46,085 nucleotides of DNA, taken from an uncultured Steroidobacter sp. (GTDB lineage Bacteria > Pseudomonadota > Gammaproteobacteria > Steroidobacterales > Steroidobacteraceae). The stretch covers positions 1 to 46,085 of the forward strand of contig CAMLEO010000017.1 of NCBI GenBank assembly GCA_946478975.1, in the 5' to 3' direction. The first letter of the stretch is position 1, and every line of letters begins with the position of its first letter. This document shows, in pieces, positions 26,733 through 39,740 of the stretch. The notes beneath the pieces are model-generated. The model ran no database searches and was not told where the DNA came from. It was given only the letters and a program-made list of their open reading frames with translations. A program made the position numbers and the translations under genes.

Positions 26733-28427
26733 TCAGTCTTTCTTGGTTTCCGCCGCGACCAGCTTGTTGATGCGCCACTGCTGAGCGATGGACAGCAGCG
26801 TGTTGGTCAACCAGTACAGCACCAGGCCGGCGGGGAACCACGCCATCGTCACCGACATGATGACGGGCATGAATGCGAACACCTTCGCCTGCATCGGATC
26901 GGTGCTCGGCATCGGCTGCAGCTTGAACTGAGCAAACATTGCGGCACCCATGAAGATGGGCAGGATGAAGAACGGATCGCGCGAGGACAGATCGGTGATC
27001 CAGCCGAAGAACGGCGCCTGGCGCATTTCCACGCTTTCCAGCAGCACCCAATAGAACGCCAGGAAGAACGGAATCTGAATCAGGATGGGCAAGCAACCGG
27101 CGAGCGGGTTGATCTTCTCCACCTTGTAGATTTCCATCATCTTCCGGCCGAGCTGCTCGCGATCGTCTTTGTAACGTTCCTGGAGCGCTTTGATGCGCGG
27201 GCCCAGCGTGCGCATCTTCGCCATCGAACGGCCGCTCGCGGCGGTCAGCTTGTAGAACGCCAGCTTGATCAGGAATGTGACGATGATGATGGCCAGGCCC
27301 CAGTTCAGCACCAGGCCGTGCACTTTTTCGAGCAGCCAGAACAACGGCTGGGCGATCGGCGTCAGCTTGCCGTAATCGGCGACCAGCTCCAGCTTGCGGC
27401 CGGTCTGCTCCAGCTGCGCCTGCAGCTTGGGGCCGACGAACAATGTTTCTTTAAACGTGTACTTGCCGCCGGCGGGCACGGTTTCGAGCGGGCCGCGGTA
27501 CGACAGGATGTAATCGTTGTCGGGGTCGAGGCTCAGCTGATAATCATAAGAGGCACCTGTCGGGGGCACGGCCGCGGCAACGAAATGGTGTTGCAGAGCT
27601 GCCATCCAGCCGCCGGTGTAGCTGGCTTTGAAGGAGCGATTTTCCTCGTCTTCCAGCTTCAGGGTGCGATAGGCCTTGCCATCGAAAATCGCCGGCCCGC
27701 GATACGCGCGGCTTTCAACATCGAAATACGAGCTCTTGACGTGTTCGTAGTGACGCACGATCTGCACGTAAGAGGCGGCTCGATAATCGCTGCCTGAATT
27801 GTTGGCGACGTCGTAGTTCAGGCCGATGCGATAGCGGCCCGGATGGAACGTGAATGTCTTGGTGACAGTGACGCCCTGATCGTCGGTCCACGTCAGCGGC
27901 ACGACCAGTTCTTTCTGGCCCGCCGCCAATTTGTATTCGCTCGCGGCCGACTGATACATCGCCATGTGCGTCGGCTCGGCGCGCTTGTCGGCAGCTCGCA
28001 ATCCCGAGCGCGCCACATACAGCGGCGGATTCGGGCTGAACAAACGGACCTTCACATCCGGCCGATTCTTTTCAGCCGGGTACTGCAGCAGGTCGGCTCG
28101 GATCAGCTCGCCGCCGCGAGTGCTGATGTCCAGCGACAACACATCGGTGACGACGTGAATGACCGGGGCGTCATTGTGAACAGCATCGGAGCTCGCAGCC
28201 GGGGCAGCACCGCTCGACGGAGCATTCGGTGCGGCCGGCGTCGATGACGGCAGTTCGGGCAATGCGGTGCTTGGTTCAGCTCCGCCGGCAGCATTGCCAG
28301 ACTGGGTTTGCGTCGTCGTGGTTGGAGCTGGCACAGGCTTGGGCGCGTAGTCGCCCTGCCAGGCCATGAAATTGAGATACAGGACCAGCGCGAGCGCGGC
28401 CCAGATGAATACGCGTTGGTTATCCAT
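26733..28427 (-). CDS. yidC: Membrane protein insertase YidC
   Basis: A 564-residue protein of the long gammaproteobacterial type. The first membrane helix starts [20 protein letters not shown], followed by a large periplasmic beta domain (about residues 60-345). The conserved five-helix core includes [38 protein letters not shown] and [18 protein letters not shown]. It inserts and folds inner-membrane proteins with or without SecYEG. The ATG at 28427 overlaps the yidD end by 8 bp. A Pro/Ala/Thr-rich stretch links the first helix to the periplasmic domain. Confidence 0.96.
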   Translation of the reverse strand: MDNQRVFIWAALALVLYLNFMAWQGDYAPKPVPAPTTTTQTQSGNAAGGAEPSTALPELPSSTPAAPNAPSSGAAPAASSDAVHNDAPVIHVVTDVLSLDISTRGGELIRADLLQYPAEKNRPDVKVRLFSPNPPLYVARSGLRAADKRAEPTHMAMYQSAASEYKLAAGQKELVVPLTWTDDQGVTVTKTFTFHPGRYRIGLNYDVANNSGSDYRAASYVQIVRHYEHVKSSYFDVESRAYRGPAIFDGKAYRTLKLEDEENRSFKASYTGGWMAALQHHFVAAAVPPTGASYDYQLSLDPDNDYILSYRGPLETVPAGGKYTFKETLFVGPKLQAQLEQTGRKLELVADYGKLTPIAQPLFWLLEKVHGLVLNWGLAIIIVTFLIKLAFYKLTAASGRSMAKMRTLGPRIKALQERYKDDREQLGRKMMEIYKVEKINPLAGCLPILIQIPFFLAFYWVLLESVEMRQAPFFGWITDLSSRDPFFILPIFMGAAMFAQFKLQPMPSTDPMQAKVFAFMPVIMSVTMAWFPAGLVLYWLTNTLLSIAQQWRINKLVAAETKKD

Positions 28428-28686
28428 GAGGAACGGGCTTGTTCGCCTCATTATTAGTGGTGACCGGCGGCACGGGATCGTAGCCGCCTTCATGCCAAGG
28501 ATGACACCGCAGCAGGCGGCGCACTGTTAAATATGAACCGCGCAACGCGCCGTGCTGCTGCAAGGCTTCTTCGGCATAACAGGAACAGCTCGGGTAGAAG
28601 CGGCACGTGGGCCCGAGCATCGGACTGATGACGTAGCGATAGGCGCGAATCGCGACGGTCAGGCCAGCTACGATTGGGGCGCGCAT
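28420..28686 (-). CDS. yidD: Membrane protein insertion efficiency factor YidD
   Basis: An 88-residue protein with the family core [35 protein letters not shown] and [15 protein letters not shown]. It sits between rnpA and yidC, the standard place. It is an amphipathic inner-membrane-associated protein that aids YidC-dependent insertion. The start at 28686 (MRAPIVAG) overlaps the rnpA end by 19 bp; an upstream ATG at 28707 would add seven residues and is less likely. Confidence 0.93.
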   Translation of the reverse strand: MRAPIVAGLTVAIRAYRYVISPMLGPTCRFYPSCSCYAEEALQQHGALRGSYLTVRRLLRCHPWHEGGYDPVPPVTTNNEANKPVPHG

Positions 28687-29036
28687 TGTTTTACAACCGT
28701 GCGCCAATGTTTTTCGAGGCTGCGCGCGATGGTCGCGTTGTCCGCCTCGCGGGCGCCTGAACGCGCATTGACGACGATGTCCACCGCGGGCAGTTCATGC
28801 TGGTGCTGACGAAATGATTCCCGAACCAGTCGCTTGATACGGTTACGCTGTACGGCGTTACCGATAGTGCGTGCGGCTATCGATAATCCAAGTCTTGGTA
28901 TCGAGCCGCCGCTGTTACGTGTGAGGATCGCGAAGCAGGCGTCGGTGGAGCGGCGCGAGTCCCGATAGACGCGATCGAATTCGGATTTATGCCGGAGACG
29001 TTGCGCCGGTTGAAACGGTCGGGCCGGGGCTGGCAA
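28668..29036 (-). CDS. rnpA: Ribonuclease P protein component RnpA
   Basis: The protein has the RnpA signatures [14 protein letters not shown] and [29 protein letters not shown] (the RNR motif that binds RNase P RNA), then [11 protein letters not shown]. With M1 RNA it matures tRNA 5' ends. No ATG lies near the expected start; the TTG at 29036 ([17 protein letters not shown]) gives 122 residues, the usual size. The frame stays open upstream right through rpmH, so a longer form beginning inside or before rpmH cannot be excluded. Confidence 0.9.
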   Translation of the reverse strand: MPAPARPFQPAQRLRHKSEFDRVYRDSRRSTDACFAILTRNSGGSIPRLGLSIAARTIGNAVQRNRIKRLVRESFRQHQHELPAVDIVVNARSGAREADNATIARSLEKHWRTVVKQCAPQS

Positions 29037-29080
29037 GTCGAAAAGCGAGCTGATGCGCGCGCCGCTGCAAAGGGCGCCGC

Positions 29081-29215
29081 TCAGACAGTGAGACGCTTGC
29101 GACCCTTGGCGCGACGGCGTGCCAACACCTGGCGGCCAGCGCGAGTGGCCATGCGCGCACGGAAGCCGTGGGTGCGCTGACGGTGAACTTTGCTCGGCTG
29201 ATAAGTACGCTTCAT
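29081..29215 (-). CDS. rpmH: 50S ribosomal protein L34
   Basis: A 44-residue basic protein beginning [20 protein letters not shown] and ending [10 protein letters not shown], fully typical of bacterial L34. The start at 29215 is fixed by the conserved MKRTYQPS. It is the first gene of the leftward rpmH-rnpA-yidD-yidC-mnmE cluster next to the origin. Confidence 0.97.
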   Translation of the reverse strand: MKRTYQPSKVHRQRTHGFRARMATRAGRQVLARRRAKGRKRLTV

Positions 29216-29277
29216 GGCGGTCTCGACGGAAAGGTGCGCTAAAACAAGTACATGCTGGTGCGCGTAGAGGGGCGGCA

Positions 29278-29306
29278 AGGGTACGCACCACCCCCTGCAG
29301 TGTCAA
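29278..29306 (-). promoter_or_regulatory. Probable sigma-70 promoter of rpmH
   Basis: On the minus strand a perfect -35 hexamer TTGACA (29306-29301) is followed by a 17-bp spacer and TACCCT (29283-29278) as a weak -10. The start would lie about 60 bp before rpmH. The -10 matches the consensus poorly. Confidence 0.45.
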
Positions 29307-29349
29307 GCATACTCAACACGGGGGAGCTGAAAATTTCGCGTCCCCGGCC

Positions 29350-29358
29350 TGTGGATAA
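29350..29358 (-). promoter_or_regulatory. DnaA box upstream of dnaA
   Basis: TGTGGATAA, the exact complement of TTATCCACA, lies 90 bp before dnaA in the rpmH-dnaA gap. A single box here fits DnaA autoregulation of its own promoter. Confidence 0.8.
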
Positions 29359-29447
29359 CCTCGCGTCCAACGGTATAGACTCCCCGCCTCTCGCGTTGAC
29401 CTGGCGCAGAACAATTTCATTTTTTGTCGATTGAGGGGACGAAATCC

Positions 29448-30812
29448 GTGCAGGGTTCGTTGTGGCGCCGCTGTCTCGCGCAATTGGAATCGGAGTTGCC
29501 GGAACAGCAGTTCAATACCTGGATCCGGCCGTTGCAGGCCGTCGAGGACGGCCGCACGTTGCGCCTGCTCGCGCCCAACCGTTTCGTGGTCGATTGGGTG
29601 AATGAAAACGTCGCCGGTCGCATTTCGGAGCTGGTCGATGCCGTCGGCGTCGAACCTTCGCCGTCGGTGGTGCTCGAAGTCGGCTCTCGTGCCGCCGCGC
29701 CCGCGATGACCATCAATAATCATCAGCCGGCGGCAGCCACTCGCGCGCCGACTTTTGCTGCTGCCCCACCTCGGGATATTCCCGCCGTCCTGGGCAGCCG
29801 CCTGAATCCCGATTTCACCTTTGCGAATTTCGTCGAAGGTAAAAGCAATCAGTTGGGTCGCGCCGCCGCTTTGCAGGTCGCCGAGAATCCCGGCCGAGCC
29901 TACAACCCGCTGTTCATCTATGGCGGCGTCGGTCTGGGCAAGACGCACCTCATGCACGCCGTCGGCAACATGATCCGCTCGCGAAATGAACGGGCTCGGG
30001 TCGCTTACGTGCACTCGGAACGATTCGTCGGCGACATGGTGAAGGCGCTTCAGCACAACACCATCAACGATTTCAAAACCGCCTATCGCTCGCTCGATGC
30101 GCTGTTGATCGACGACATTCAGTTTTTCGCCGGCAAGGACCGCTCGCAGGAAGAGTTCTTCCACACCTTCAACGCGCTGTTCGAAGGTCAGCAGCAGATC
30201 ATCCTGACCTGCGATCGCTATCCCAAGGAAGTCGACGGCCTGGAAGAGCGGCTGAAGTCGCGCTTCGGCTGGGGTCTGACGGTGGCCATTGAGCCGCCGG
30301 AGCTGGAAACCTGTGTCGCGATCTTGATGAGCAAGGCGGCGGTCAGCCGCGTCGACCTGCCGGATGAAGTCGCGTTCTTCATCGCCAAGCGCATTCGCTC
30401 CAACGTCCGTGAGCTCGAAGGCGCTCTGCGCCGCGTGGTCGCAAATTCACAGTTCACCGGTCGGCCGATCACGATGGAGTTTGCCAAGGAGGCGCTGCGC
30501 GATCTGCTGGCGCTCCAGGACCGCCTGGTCACGATCGAGAACATCCAGAAGACGGTCGCTGAATACTTCAAAATCCGCGTGGCCGATCTGTTGTCGAAGC
30601 GGCGCAGTCGCTCGATCGCTCGTCCGCGCCAGGTGGCGATGGCGCTGGCGAAGGAGCTGACCAGTCATAGTCTTCCGGAGATTGGCGATGCCTTCGGTGG
30701 CCGGGACCACACGACGGTTTTGCATGCTTGCCGGGTGATCAAAGAGCTGCGCGAGTCGAACACTCGCACCAGCGAGGACTACTCGAATCTGTTGCGAACA
30801 CTGGCTGGGTAA
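29448..30812 (+). CDS. dnaA: Chromosomal replication initiator DnaA
   Basis: A 454-residue protein. Domain I is [20 protein letters not shown] short Ala/Pro linker follows, then the AAA+ domain starting [20 protein letters not shown] with Walker [16 protein letters not shown] and Walker [10 protein letters not shown]. The domain IV helix-turn-helix ends [20 protein letters not shown], the DnaA-box-binding signature. GTG at 29448 is chosen because GAGGGG lies 9 bp upstream and the protein then starts like other DnaA proteins. A TTG at 29424 would add eight residues. dnaA heads the dnaA-dnaN-recF-gyrB series. Confidence 0.97.
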   Translation: MQGSLWRRCLAQLESELPEQQFNTWIRPLQAVEDGRTLRLLAPNRFVVDWVNENVAGRISELVDAVGVEPSPSVVLEVGSRAAAPAMTINNHQPAAATRAPTFAAAPPRDIPAVLGSRLNPDFTFANFVEGKSNQLGRAAALQVAENPGRAYNPLFIYGGVGLGKTHLMHAVGNMIRSRNERARVAYVHSERFVGDMVKALQHNTINDFKTAYRSLDALLIDDIQFFAGKDRSQEEFFHTFNALFEGQQQIILTCDRYPKEVDGLEERLKSRFGWGLTVAIEPPELETCVAILMSKAAVSRVDLPDEVAFFIAKRIRSNVRELEGALRRVVANSQFTGRPITMEFAKEALRDLLALQDRLVTIENIQKTVAEYFKIRVADLLSKRRSRSIARPRQVAMALAKELTSHSLPEIGDAFGGRDHTTVLHACRVIKELRESNTRTSEDYSNLLRTLAG

Positions 30813-30838
30813 GTAGCTGAGTAAGTAGCGCTGAGGGC

Positions 30839-30847
30839 TGTGGATAA
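30839..30847 (-). promoter_or_regulatory. DnaA box 1 of oriC (perfect)
   Basis: TGTGGATAA, the reverse complement of the consensus, lies 26 bp after the dnaA stop codon. It faces box 2 in opposite orientation. Confidence 0.8.
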
Positions 30848-30872
30848 AGTGTGAGGTGTCGTTGAGCTTTTT

Positions 30873-30881
30873 TTATCCACA
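30873..30881 (+). promoter_or_regulatory. DnaA box 2 of oriC (perfect)
   Basis: TTATCCACA, an exact consensus match preceded by a run of T. It is separated by 25 bp from box 1. Confidence 0.8.
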
Positions 30882-30972
30882 GCAACCGCACAGTTTCGCG
30901 ACAGGTGTCAGATGGGTTTCGAGGGTAGGTTTTGATGCCGTTAAGTGGCTGATGAGTAATAGGAAAAGTACG

Positions 30973-30981
30973 TTATTCACA
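30973..30981 (+). promoter_or_regulatory. DnaA box 3 of oriC
   Basis: TTATTCACA fits the relaxed consensus TTATNCACA. It is the box nearest the AT-rich tract and so the likely loader for unwinding. Confidence 0.65.
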
Positions 30982-31058
30982 GAAACCTGCGGCCCTCATA
31001 ATCATCATCATAATTCTTAAATCTTAATCTCTAATTAAAGATTGCTAAGGTGACCACG

Positions 31059-32156
31059 ATGAAGTTCAGTGCTGAGCGGGAAAGCATCCTCGCGCCACTG
31101 CAGGCGGTAATCGGCGTTGTGGAACGGCGGCAGACGATGCCGATCCTGGCAAACGTCTTGATCACTGGCCGCGGCGAGCAGCTCTCGATCACGGCGACTG
31201 ACCTGGAAGTCGAGCTGGTGGCGAAAGCCAACGTAACGCTGGAGCAGGCGGGTGAGATCACCCTGCCCGGCCGCAAGCTGCTCGACATCGTCAAAGCGCT
31301 GCCTGACAAAGCCAAGGTCACGATTTCGATTGAGGGTGAACGGGCTACGGTTCGTTCCGGCAAGAGCCGCTTTACGCTGGCCACTCTGCCTGCAAGCGAC
31401 TTCCCCACCGTGGAAGACATCCGAGCGCAGAAGGCGATCATGATTTCGCAGTCCGCGCTGCGTCGTTTGCTCGACAAGACGCATTTCTCGATGGCCCAGC
31501 AGGACGTGCGTTACTACCTCAACGGCATGTTGATGGAAGCTGACGGCAAAACGCTGCGAACGGTCGCGACTGACGGCCATCGTCTGTCTTATTGCGAAAC
31601 GACGCTCGAACACGAAGCCGGTTCGGCTCAGCAGGTCATCGTTCCTCGCAAAGGCGTGCTGGAGTTGCAGCGCTTGCTCGCTGGCGAGGGAAATGTTGAG
31701 CTGGCGATCGGAACCAATCACGTGCGCGCCCAGATCGGCGACATTCGCTTCACTTCGAAGCTGATTGACGGCAGATTCCCGGAATATAGCCGTGTGATCC
31801 CCAGCAACCCGACCAAGAAGGTCACTGCGGATCGCGATGTGCTGCGCTCTGCCCTCCAGCGCGCGGCCATTCTGTCGAACGAAAAGTACCGCGGGATTCG
31901 GCTTGCGGTGCGCCCTGGCGTGCTGGTCCTCCAGTCGCACAATCCGGAGCAGGAAGAGGCTGAAGAGGAAGTCGAGGTCAATTACGCCGGCGACGAGCTG
32001 GAGATCGGCTTCAACGTGAATTACCTGCTGGATGCTTTGGCGGCAGTCGACGGCGGCCAAGTGGATCTGGGGCTCACAGACGCGAACAACAGCTGCTTGT
32101 TGAGCTCGGGGGCAACTCCGCAGGCCAAGTACGTCGTCATGCCGATGAGGCTGTGA
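31059..32156 (+). CDS. dnaN: DNA polymerase III beta subunit (sliding clamp)
   Basis: A 365-residue clamp of normal length starting MKFSAERESILAPLQAVIGV. Other signatures are ERRQTMPILANVLI in the first domain, DGRFPEYSRVIP and NVNYLLDALAA, and the conserved C-terminus KYVVMPMRL, where the clamp's hydrophobic pocket for polymerase peptides ends. It forms the ring that tethers polymerases to DNA. The ATG at 31059 is chosen (AAGG 8 bp upstream) over a GTG at 31050. Confidence 0.97.
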   Translation: MKFSAERESILAPLQAVIGVVERRQTMPILANVLITGRGEQLSITATDLEVELVAKANVTLEQAGEITLPGRKLLDIVKALPDKAKVTISIEGERATVRSGKSRFTLATLPASDFPTVEDIRAQKAIMISQSALRRLLDKTHFSMAQQDVRYYLNGMLMEADGKTLRTVATDGHRLSYCETTLEHEAGSAQQVIVPRKGVLELQRLLAGEGNVELAIGTNHVRAQIGDIRFTSKLIDGRFPEYSRVIPSNPTKKVTADRDVLRSALQRAAILSNEKYRGIRLAVRPGVLVLQSHNPEQEEAEEEVEVNYAGDELEIGFNVNYLLDALAAVDGGQVDLGLTDANNSCLLSSGATPQAKYVVMPMRL

Positions 32157-32190
32157 TTGTCATCCTGAAACGGGTGACAGGCAGGCGCTG

Positions 32191-35698
<3,508 letters not shown>

Positions 35699-35709
35699 TT
35701 AAAGCTAAC

Positions 35710-35734
35710 GCTGGCTCGGCGCACCCGAGCCAGC
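35710..35734. terminator. Hairpin between gyrB and the plsC-like gene
   Basis: A perfect 10-bp stem (GCTGGCTCGG / CCGAGCCAGC) with a 5-base loop sits between two convergent genes. No clean T-run follows on either strand, but the place suits a bidirectional terminator. Confidence 0.6.
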
Positions 35735-35757
35735 AAGCCACTGCGAACCAAGAAAAA

Positions 35758-36522
35758 CTAATTATTGGCGGGTCGTAACGGGGCCGCCTGCCGCTCTCCA
35801 GAGGCAGTGGCTGAAGCCGGAGAGATCGTCGCGAGCTTCTGCTCGATCCACGCCCGCACTTCTTCATTGAGCTCACGCGGATCGCGACCCGCTGCTTCGA
35901 TCGCCGGGCCGATCACGACGCGAATCGTGCCGGGCTTCTTGACCCAACCACGGCGAGGCCAGAAATAACCGGCGTTGTGAGCGACTGGAATGACTTTGCA
36001 GCCAGCCCGTGATGCGAGCAGCGCGCCGCTCACTCCGTACTTTCGAGTCTCACCGACGGCGACGCGAGTGCCTTCGGGGAAGACCAGAATCCACAGGCCT
36101 TCTTTCAGCCGCTGCGTGCCCTGGTCGATCACTTGATTGACTGCCGACGCGCCGGCCTTGCGATTGATCGCGATCGGCTTCAGGCATCTCACCGCCCAGC
36201 CGACCAGCGGGATCCACATCAGCTCGCGCTTGAGCACCCAGGACTGCGGCGGGAAGACGCTGGCCTGTGCGATCGTTTCCCAGGCCGAAGAATGTTTCCA
36301 CATCGACACGTGCGCACCGGCCGGAATGTTCTCTCGACCCTCGACCGTATAAGTGAGCCCGCAAAGCATCTTCAGCATCCACAGGTTCACATTCGCCCAG
36401 CTGCGCGCGATCACGTACAGCTTGTGGCTGGGCAGCCAGCCGAACGCGAGCACGATCACGGCGTACAGCAGCGTTCCCGCAAAGAGCCACGTGGTGAACA
36501 GAATTGACCGCAGAAACTGCAT
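35758..36522 (-). CDS. 1-acyl-sn-glycerol-3-phosphate acyltransferase (PlsC-like)
   Basis: A 254-residue protein with an N-terminal membrane helix (SILFTTWLFAGTLLYAVIVL). The acyltransferase core motif I is WKHSSAWET (H-x4-E, where the classic motif is H-x4-D), then LMWIPLVGWAVRC, and motif III is VFPEGTR. It transfers acyl groups to lysophosphatidate in phospholipid synthesis. The H-x4-E form also occurs in other proteobacterial members, as far as I recall. ATG 36522 is favoured by GAGG 5 bp upstream; glyS ends 7 bp before it. The C-terminus is Ala/Pro-rich. Confidence 0.85.
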   Translation of the reverse strand: MQFLRSILFTTWLFAGTLLYAVIVLAFGWLPSHKLYVIARSWANVNLWMLKMLCGLTYTVEGRENIPAGAHVSMWKHSSAWETIAQASVFPPQSWVLKRELMWIPLVGWAVRCLKPIAINRKAGASAVNQVIDQGTQRLKEGLWILVFPEGTRVAVGETRKYGVSGALLASRAGCKVIPVAHNAGYFWPRRGWVKKPGTIRVVIGPAIEAAGRDPRELNEEVRAWIEQKLATISPASATASGERQAAPLRPANN

Positions 36523-36529
36523 CGGCACC

Positions 36530-38611
36530 TCAACCTGGCAATCTGGACAAATCCGCGACCTGCAGGAACAGGCCCCGCAGGCGCACCAGCAAGCCCAACC
36601 GGTTGGCTCGCACCTCCGGATCGTCGGCCATGACCATCACGGAGTCGAAGAACCGATCCACATCTTCTTTGAGCGTCGCGAGCTGCGTGAGTGCGCTCTT
36701 GTACTCGCGTCGGGAGAACAGCGGGTTCACCGCGCGCTCCATCGAAACCACGTGCTCGAACAACTGACGTTCAGGTCCGTCCTGCAGCCGGGCGGTTTCC
36801 ACCGCGCCGGACAGGTCGCCGGTCGCTTTGCGAAGAATGTTCGCAATGCGCTTGTTCGCAGCGGCGAGGCTGGTCGCTTCAGGCAACGTGAGGAAGCTTT
36901 CGAGCGCCTGCAGCCGGATGTCGATGTCGAGCGGCGAATGCGGCTTGCTCGCCAGCACAGCGTCGAACATTTCCGTGGTGATGGCGCGACCGGCCGCTTC
37001 TTCCAGGTAGGAGCCGCGCATGCGCTCCATTAAATAGCCCCAGATCTCCTCGCCCACGTTCTCCGGCGCCGACACCGGCTGCAGCGACACCGCGCCATCG
37101 ACCAGACCGCGCAGGTCCAGATCCAGCTTGTGCTCGATGATTGTGCGAAGGATGCCGAGCGCAGCCCGGCGCAGGCCGAACGGATCGCGCGTACCGCTCG
37201 GCTTCTGGCCGATGCAGAAGATGCCGGCGATGGTGTCCAGCTTGTCGGCGATGGACACCGCGATACCGGTCTTGGTCGCTGGCAACCGATCGCCTGCGAA
37301 CCGAGGCCAGTATTGTTCTTCGAGCGCGGTGGCGACTTCGGCATTCTCGCCATCGTTCTGGGCGTAGTACTTGCCCATCAAACCTTGCAGCTCGGGGAAT
37401 TCTCCGACCATCGCCGAGAGCAAGTCACATTTGCTGAGTTGTGCCGCACGGCTTGCGAGCTCGCCGTTGCCGCCGATGGCTTCGGCGATCCGCTGAGCGA
37501 GCGACTTCACGCGCTGGCTCTTATCGAACAATGAACCGAGCTTCGCCTGGAAGGTGACGGCCTTGAGCGCGTTACAGCGCGCATCCAAGCGCTCCTTCCG
37601 ATCCGTATCCCAGAAGAACGCGGCATCGGAGAGGCGCGGGCGCACGACTCGTTCATTGCCGTCGCGCACCTTGTTCGGGTCGCGGCTGGCGATGTTTGCA
37701 ACGGTAATGAAATGATTCATCAACTTGCCGTTCGCATCGCGGACCGGGAAGTAACGTTGATGATCCTGCATGGTGGCGATCGGCACTTCCTGCGGCAGGC
37801 GCAGGAACTGTTCATCGAACCGGCCCGCGAGTGGGACCGGCCACTCCACCAGCGAGGTCACTTCATCCAGCAGCTTGTCCGAGATCACTGCGACACCGCC
37901 GATGGAATCGGCGATCGCGTTCACCTCCGCGCGAATGCGCTCGCGACGAGTGGCGACATCGGCCACGACGTGCGCTTTCTCCAGCAACACTTCGGCGTAC
38001 TTCGCCGGGTTGCTGAGCGCCAACTGTTTCGGACCGTGAAAGCGATGCCCTTGTGTGTGCTTGCCGGCGGGTACGCCGAGGATTTCAGCTTCGATGACAT
38101 TCGAGCCGAACAGCATCACGACCCAATGCACCGGGCGAACGAATTCCTGCGAGCCGGCACCCCAGCGCATGCGGCGTGCGATCGGCAAGGCATCGAGCGA
38201 AGCGGTGACGATTGCAGGCAGCAACGTAGTCGTCGCCTCCCCTTTTTTAGAGCCTTCATATTGAAGGACCTTGCCCTTTGGCCCATCGACCTGCTGCAGC
38301 TGATCGATGCTCACACCGCACGAGGCCGCGAAGCCCAGCGCCGCTTTGGTCGGCTGACCGTCCGGACCGAACGCGTTCGTCACTGAAGGCCCCTGACGTT
38401 TGATCACCTGATCGGGCTGCTGATCGGCGACGCCCGCGGCGAATACGGCCAGGCGCCGAGGGGTGGCAAACCATTTAACGTCGCCATGGTTGATGCCCGC
38501 AGCGGCCAATCCCTTGGTGATGCCTTCAGAGAAGGCTGCAGCCAAGGTGAACAAGGACGCCGGCGGCAACTCTTCGGTGCCGATCTCAACCAGAAAATCG
38601 CGTTTGCTCAT
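36530..38611 (-). CDS. glyS: Glycyl-tRNA synthetase beta subunit
   Basis: A 693-residue protein of normal length starting MSKRDFLVEIGTEELPPASL. It has the KRQGPSVTNAFGPDGQPTKAA segment, MQDHQRYFPVRDANGKLMNHF and an HD-like domain with LSKCDLLSAMVGEFPELQG, then a C-terminal anticodon-binding region with MADDPEVRANRLGLL. It pairs with GlyQ to charge tRNA-Gly. It starts 4 bp after glyQ. Confidence 0.97.
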   Translation of the reverse strand: MSKRDFLVEIGTEELPPASLFTLAAAFSEGITKGLAAAGINHGDVKWFATPRRLAVFAAGVADQQPDQVIKRQGPSVTNAFGPDGQPTKAALGFAASCGVSIDQLQQVDGPKGKVLQYEGSKKGEATTTLLPAIVTASLDALPIARRMRWGAGSQEFVRPVHWVVMLFGSNVIEAEILGVPAGKHTQGHRFHGPKQLALSNPAKYAEVLLEKAHVVADVATRRERIRAEVNAIADSIGGVAVISDKLLDEVTSLVEWPVPLAGRFDEQFLRLPQEVPIATMQDHQRYFPVRDANGKLMNHFITVANIASRDPNKVRDGNERVVRPRLSDAAFFWDTDRKERLDARCNALKAVTFQAKLGSLFDKSQRVKSLAQRIAEAIGGNGELASRAAQLSKCDLLSAMVGEFPELQGLMGKYYAQNDGENAEVATALEEQYWPRFAGDRLPATKTGIAVSIADKLDTIAGIFCIGQKPSGTRDPFGLRRAALGILRTIIEHKLDLDLRGLVDGAVSLQPVSAPENVGEEIWGYLMERMRGSYLEEAAGRAITTEMFDAVLASKPHSPLDIDIRLQALESFLTLPEATSLAAANKRIANILRKATGDLSGAVETARLQDGPERQLFEHVVSMERAVNPLFSRREYKSALTQLATLKEDVDRFFDSVMVMADDPEVRANRLGLLVRLRGLFLQVADLSRLPG

Positions 38612-38615
38612 GAGC

Positions 38616-39542
38616 TCAAGCTTCCGCTGCCGCACGGTTCAACATTGGGAAGCCCAATGCTTCGCGGGTCTTGTAATAAGTCTCGGCCACTTCCTTGGCC
38701 AGGGCGCGTACGCGCAGGATGAATCGTTGCCGCTCGGTGACCGAGATCGCCTTGCGCGCGTCGAGCAGGTTGAACGTATGTGACGTTTTCAACATCTGTT
38801 CATACGCCGGCAGCGCCAGGCCGCTTTCCAAAAGCTTTTTGCACGCGGCTTCGTGATCGTCGAAATGTCTGAACAGCAGCGCGGTGTCGGCGAGCTCGAA
38901 GTTGTATTTCGACTGCTCCACTTCGTTCTGGTGATAAACATCGCCGTATGTCACGCGGCCGAGCGGGCCATCGGCCCACAACAAGTCGTACACGCTCTGC
39001 ACGCCTTGCAGATACATCGCGAGACGCTCGAGACCGTAAGTGATCTCGCCCATCACCGGTTTGCAGTCCAGGCCGCCGACCTGCTGGAAGTAAGTGAACT
39101 GCGTGACTTCCATGCCGTTCAGCCAGATCTCCCAACCCAGGCCCCAGGCGCCCAAAGTCGGCGATTCCCAGTTGTCTTCGACCAGGCGGATGTCGTGCGT
39201 GAGCGGATCGAAGCCGAGCGATTCGAGCGAGCCCAGATAAAGGTCGACGATGTTCGGCGGCGACGGCTTCATCACCACCTGGAATTGATAGTAGTGCTGC
39301 AGCCGAAACGGGTTTTCGCCATAGCGCCCGTCGGTGGGGCGGCGAGACGGCTGAACGTATGCCGCGCTCCAAGGTTCAGGTCCAACGGCTCGGAGCAGGG
39401 TTCCGGTGTGGAACGTGCCGGCGCCCATTTCCATGTCGTAGGGCTGCAGGATCACGCATCCCTGCTTCGACCAGTAAGACTGGAGCGCGAAGATCAATTC
39501 CTGGAAGGTCCGCGGTGGGACGACAGGTTTGGGTGCGGCCAT
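38616..39542 (-). CDS. glyQ: Glycyl-tRNA synthetase alpha subunit
   Basis: A 308-residue catalytic subunit starting [20 protein letters not shown]. It contains the class II aaRS signatures [42 protein letters not shown] and [20 protein letters not shown]. The start at 39542 gives the standard N-terminus; the upstream extension in frame is not conserved-looking. glyQ-glyS form an operon with the plsC-like gene behind. Confidence 0.97.
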   Translation of the reverse strand: MAAPKPVVPPRTFQELIFALQSYWSKQGCVILQPYDMEMGAGTFHTGTLLRAVGPEPWSAAYVQPSRRPTDGRYGENPFRLQHYYQFQVVMKPSPPNIVDLYLGSLESLGFDPLTHDIRLVEDNWESPTLGAWGLGWEIWLNGMEVTQFTYFQQVGGLDCKPVMGEITYGLERLAMYLQGVQSVYDLLWADGPLGRVTYGDVYHQNEVEQSKYNFELADTALLFRHFDDHEAACKKLLESGLALPAYEQMLKTSHTFNLLDARKAISVTERQRFILRVRALAKEVAETYYKTREALGFPMLNRAAAEA

Positions 39543-39613
39543 ACAGGTGAGGTCTTTGTTAAAAGCCCGGCGAAAAGCGCGCGAGTATACCGTGAGGCCG
39601 CTTGGTGAGCGCG

Positions 39614-39630
39614 TGCACATAGATGGTGCG
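39614..39630 (+). promoter_or_regulatory. NtrC-binding dyad 1 (enhancer)
   Basis: TGCACATAGATGGTGCG matches the NtrC consensus TGCAC-N6-GGTGCA at 10 of 11 defined positions. It lies about 95 bp upstream of the -24 element, a usual enhancer distance. Confidence 0.7.
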
Positions 39631-39706
39631 CGTACCCCAGGGTGTGCTCCAATATAGAGCGTGGATTTGCGAGGCTTTCGCTCGACTTCCTCCAAATCCA
39701 AGCGCT

Positions 39707-39723
39707 TGCGCCATGACGGTGCG
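39707..39723 (+). promoter_or_regulatory. NtrC-binding dyad 2 next to the promoter
   Basis: TGCGCCATGACGGTGCG matches the TGCAC-N6-GGTGCA pattern with two changes. It abuts the sigma-54 -24 element, so NtrC bound here could limit rather than activate transcription. Confidence 0.5.
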
Positions 39724-39724
39724 C

Positions 39725-39740
39725 TGGCATGCTTCCTGCA
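39725..39740 (+). promoter_or_regulatory. Sigma-54 (RpoN) promoter of glnA
   Basis: TGGCATGCTTCCTGCA fits TGGCAC-N5-TTGCA with the invariant GG and GC exactly 10 bp apart. Together with the upstream NtrC sites it makes glnA nitrogen-regulated. Confidence 0.78.

Larger units (their letters stand above)
30813..31058. other. oriC: Probable replication origin (oriC) between dnaA and dnaN
   Basis: The 246-bp gap holds three DnaA boxes: 30839-30847 (TGTGGATAA, minus), 30873-30881 (TTATCCACA, plus) and 30973-30981 (TTATTCACA, plus). Next comes a strikingly AT-rich stretch at about 30997-31044 (repeated ATCAT, TTAAATCTTAATC). That run directly follows the last box, as expected of a DNA unwinding element. 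The gene context (dnaA, dnaN) agrees. The rpmH-dnaA gap with its single box is the alternative or a second part. Confidence 0.75.

Noticed and set aside
26733..27797. Plus-strand frames over yidC and mnmE
   Set aside because: Arg/His/Gln-rich shadows of conserved minus-strand genes.
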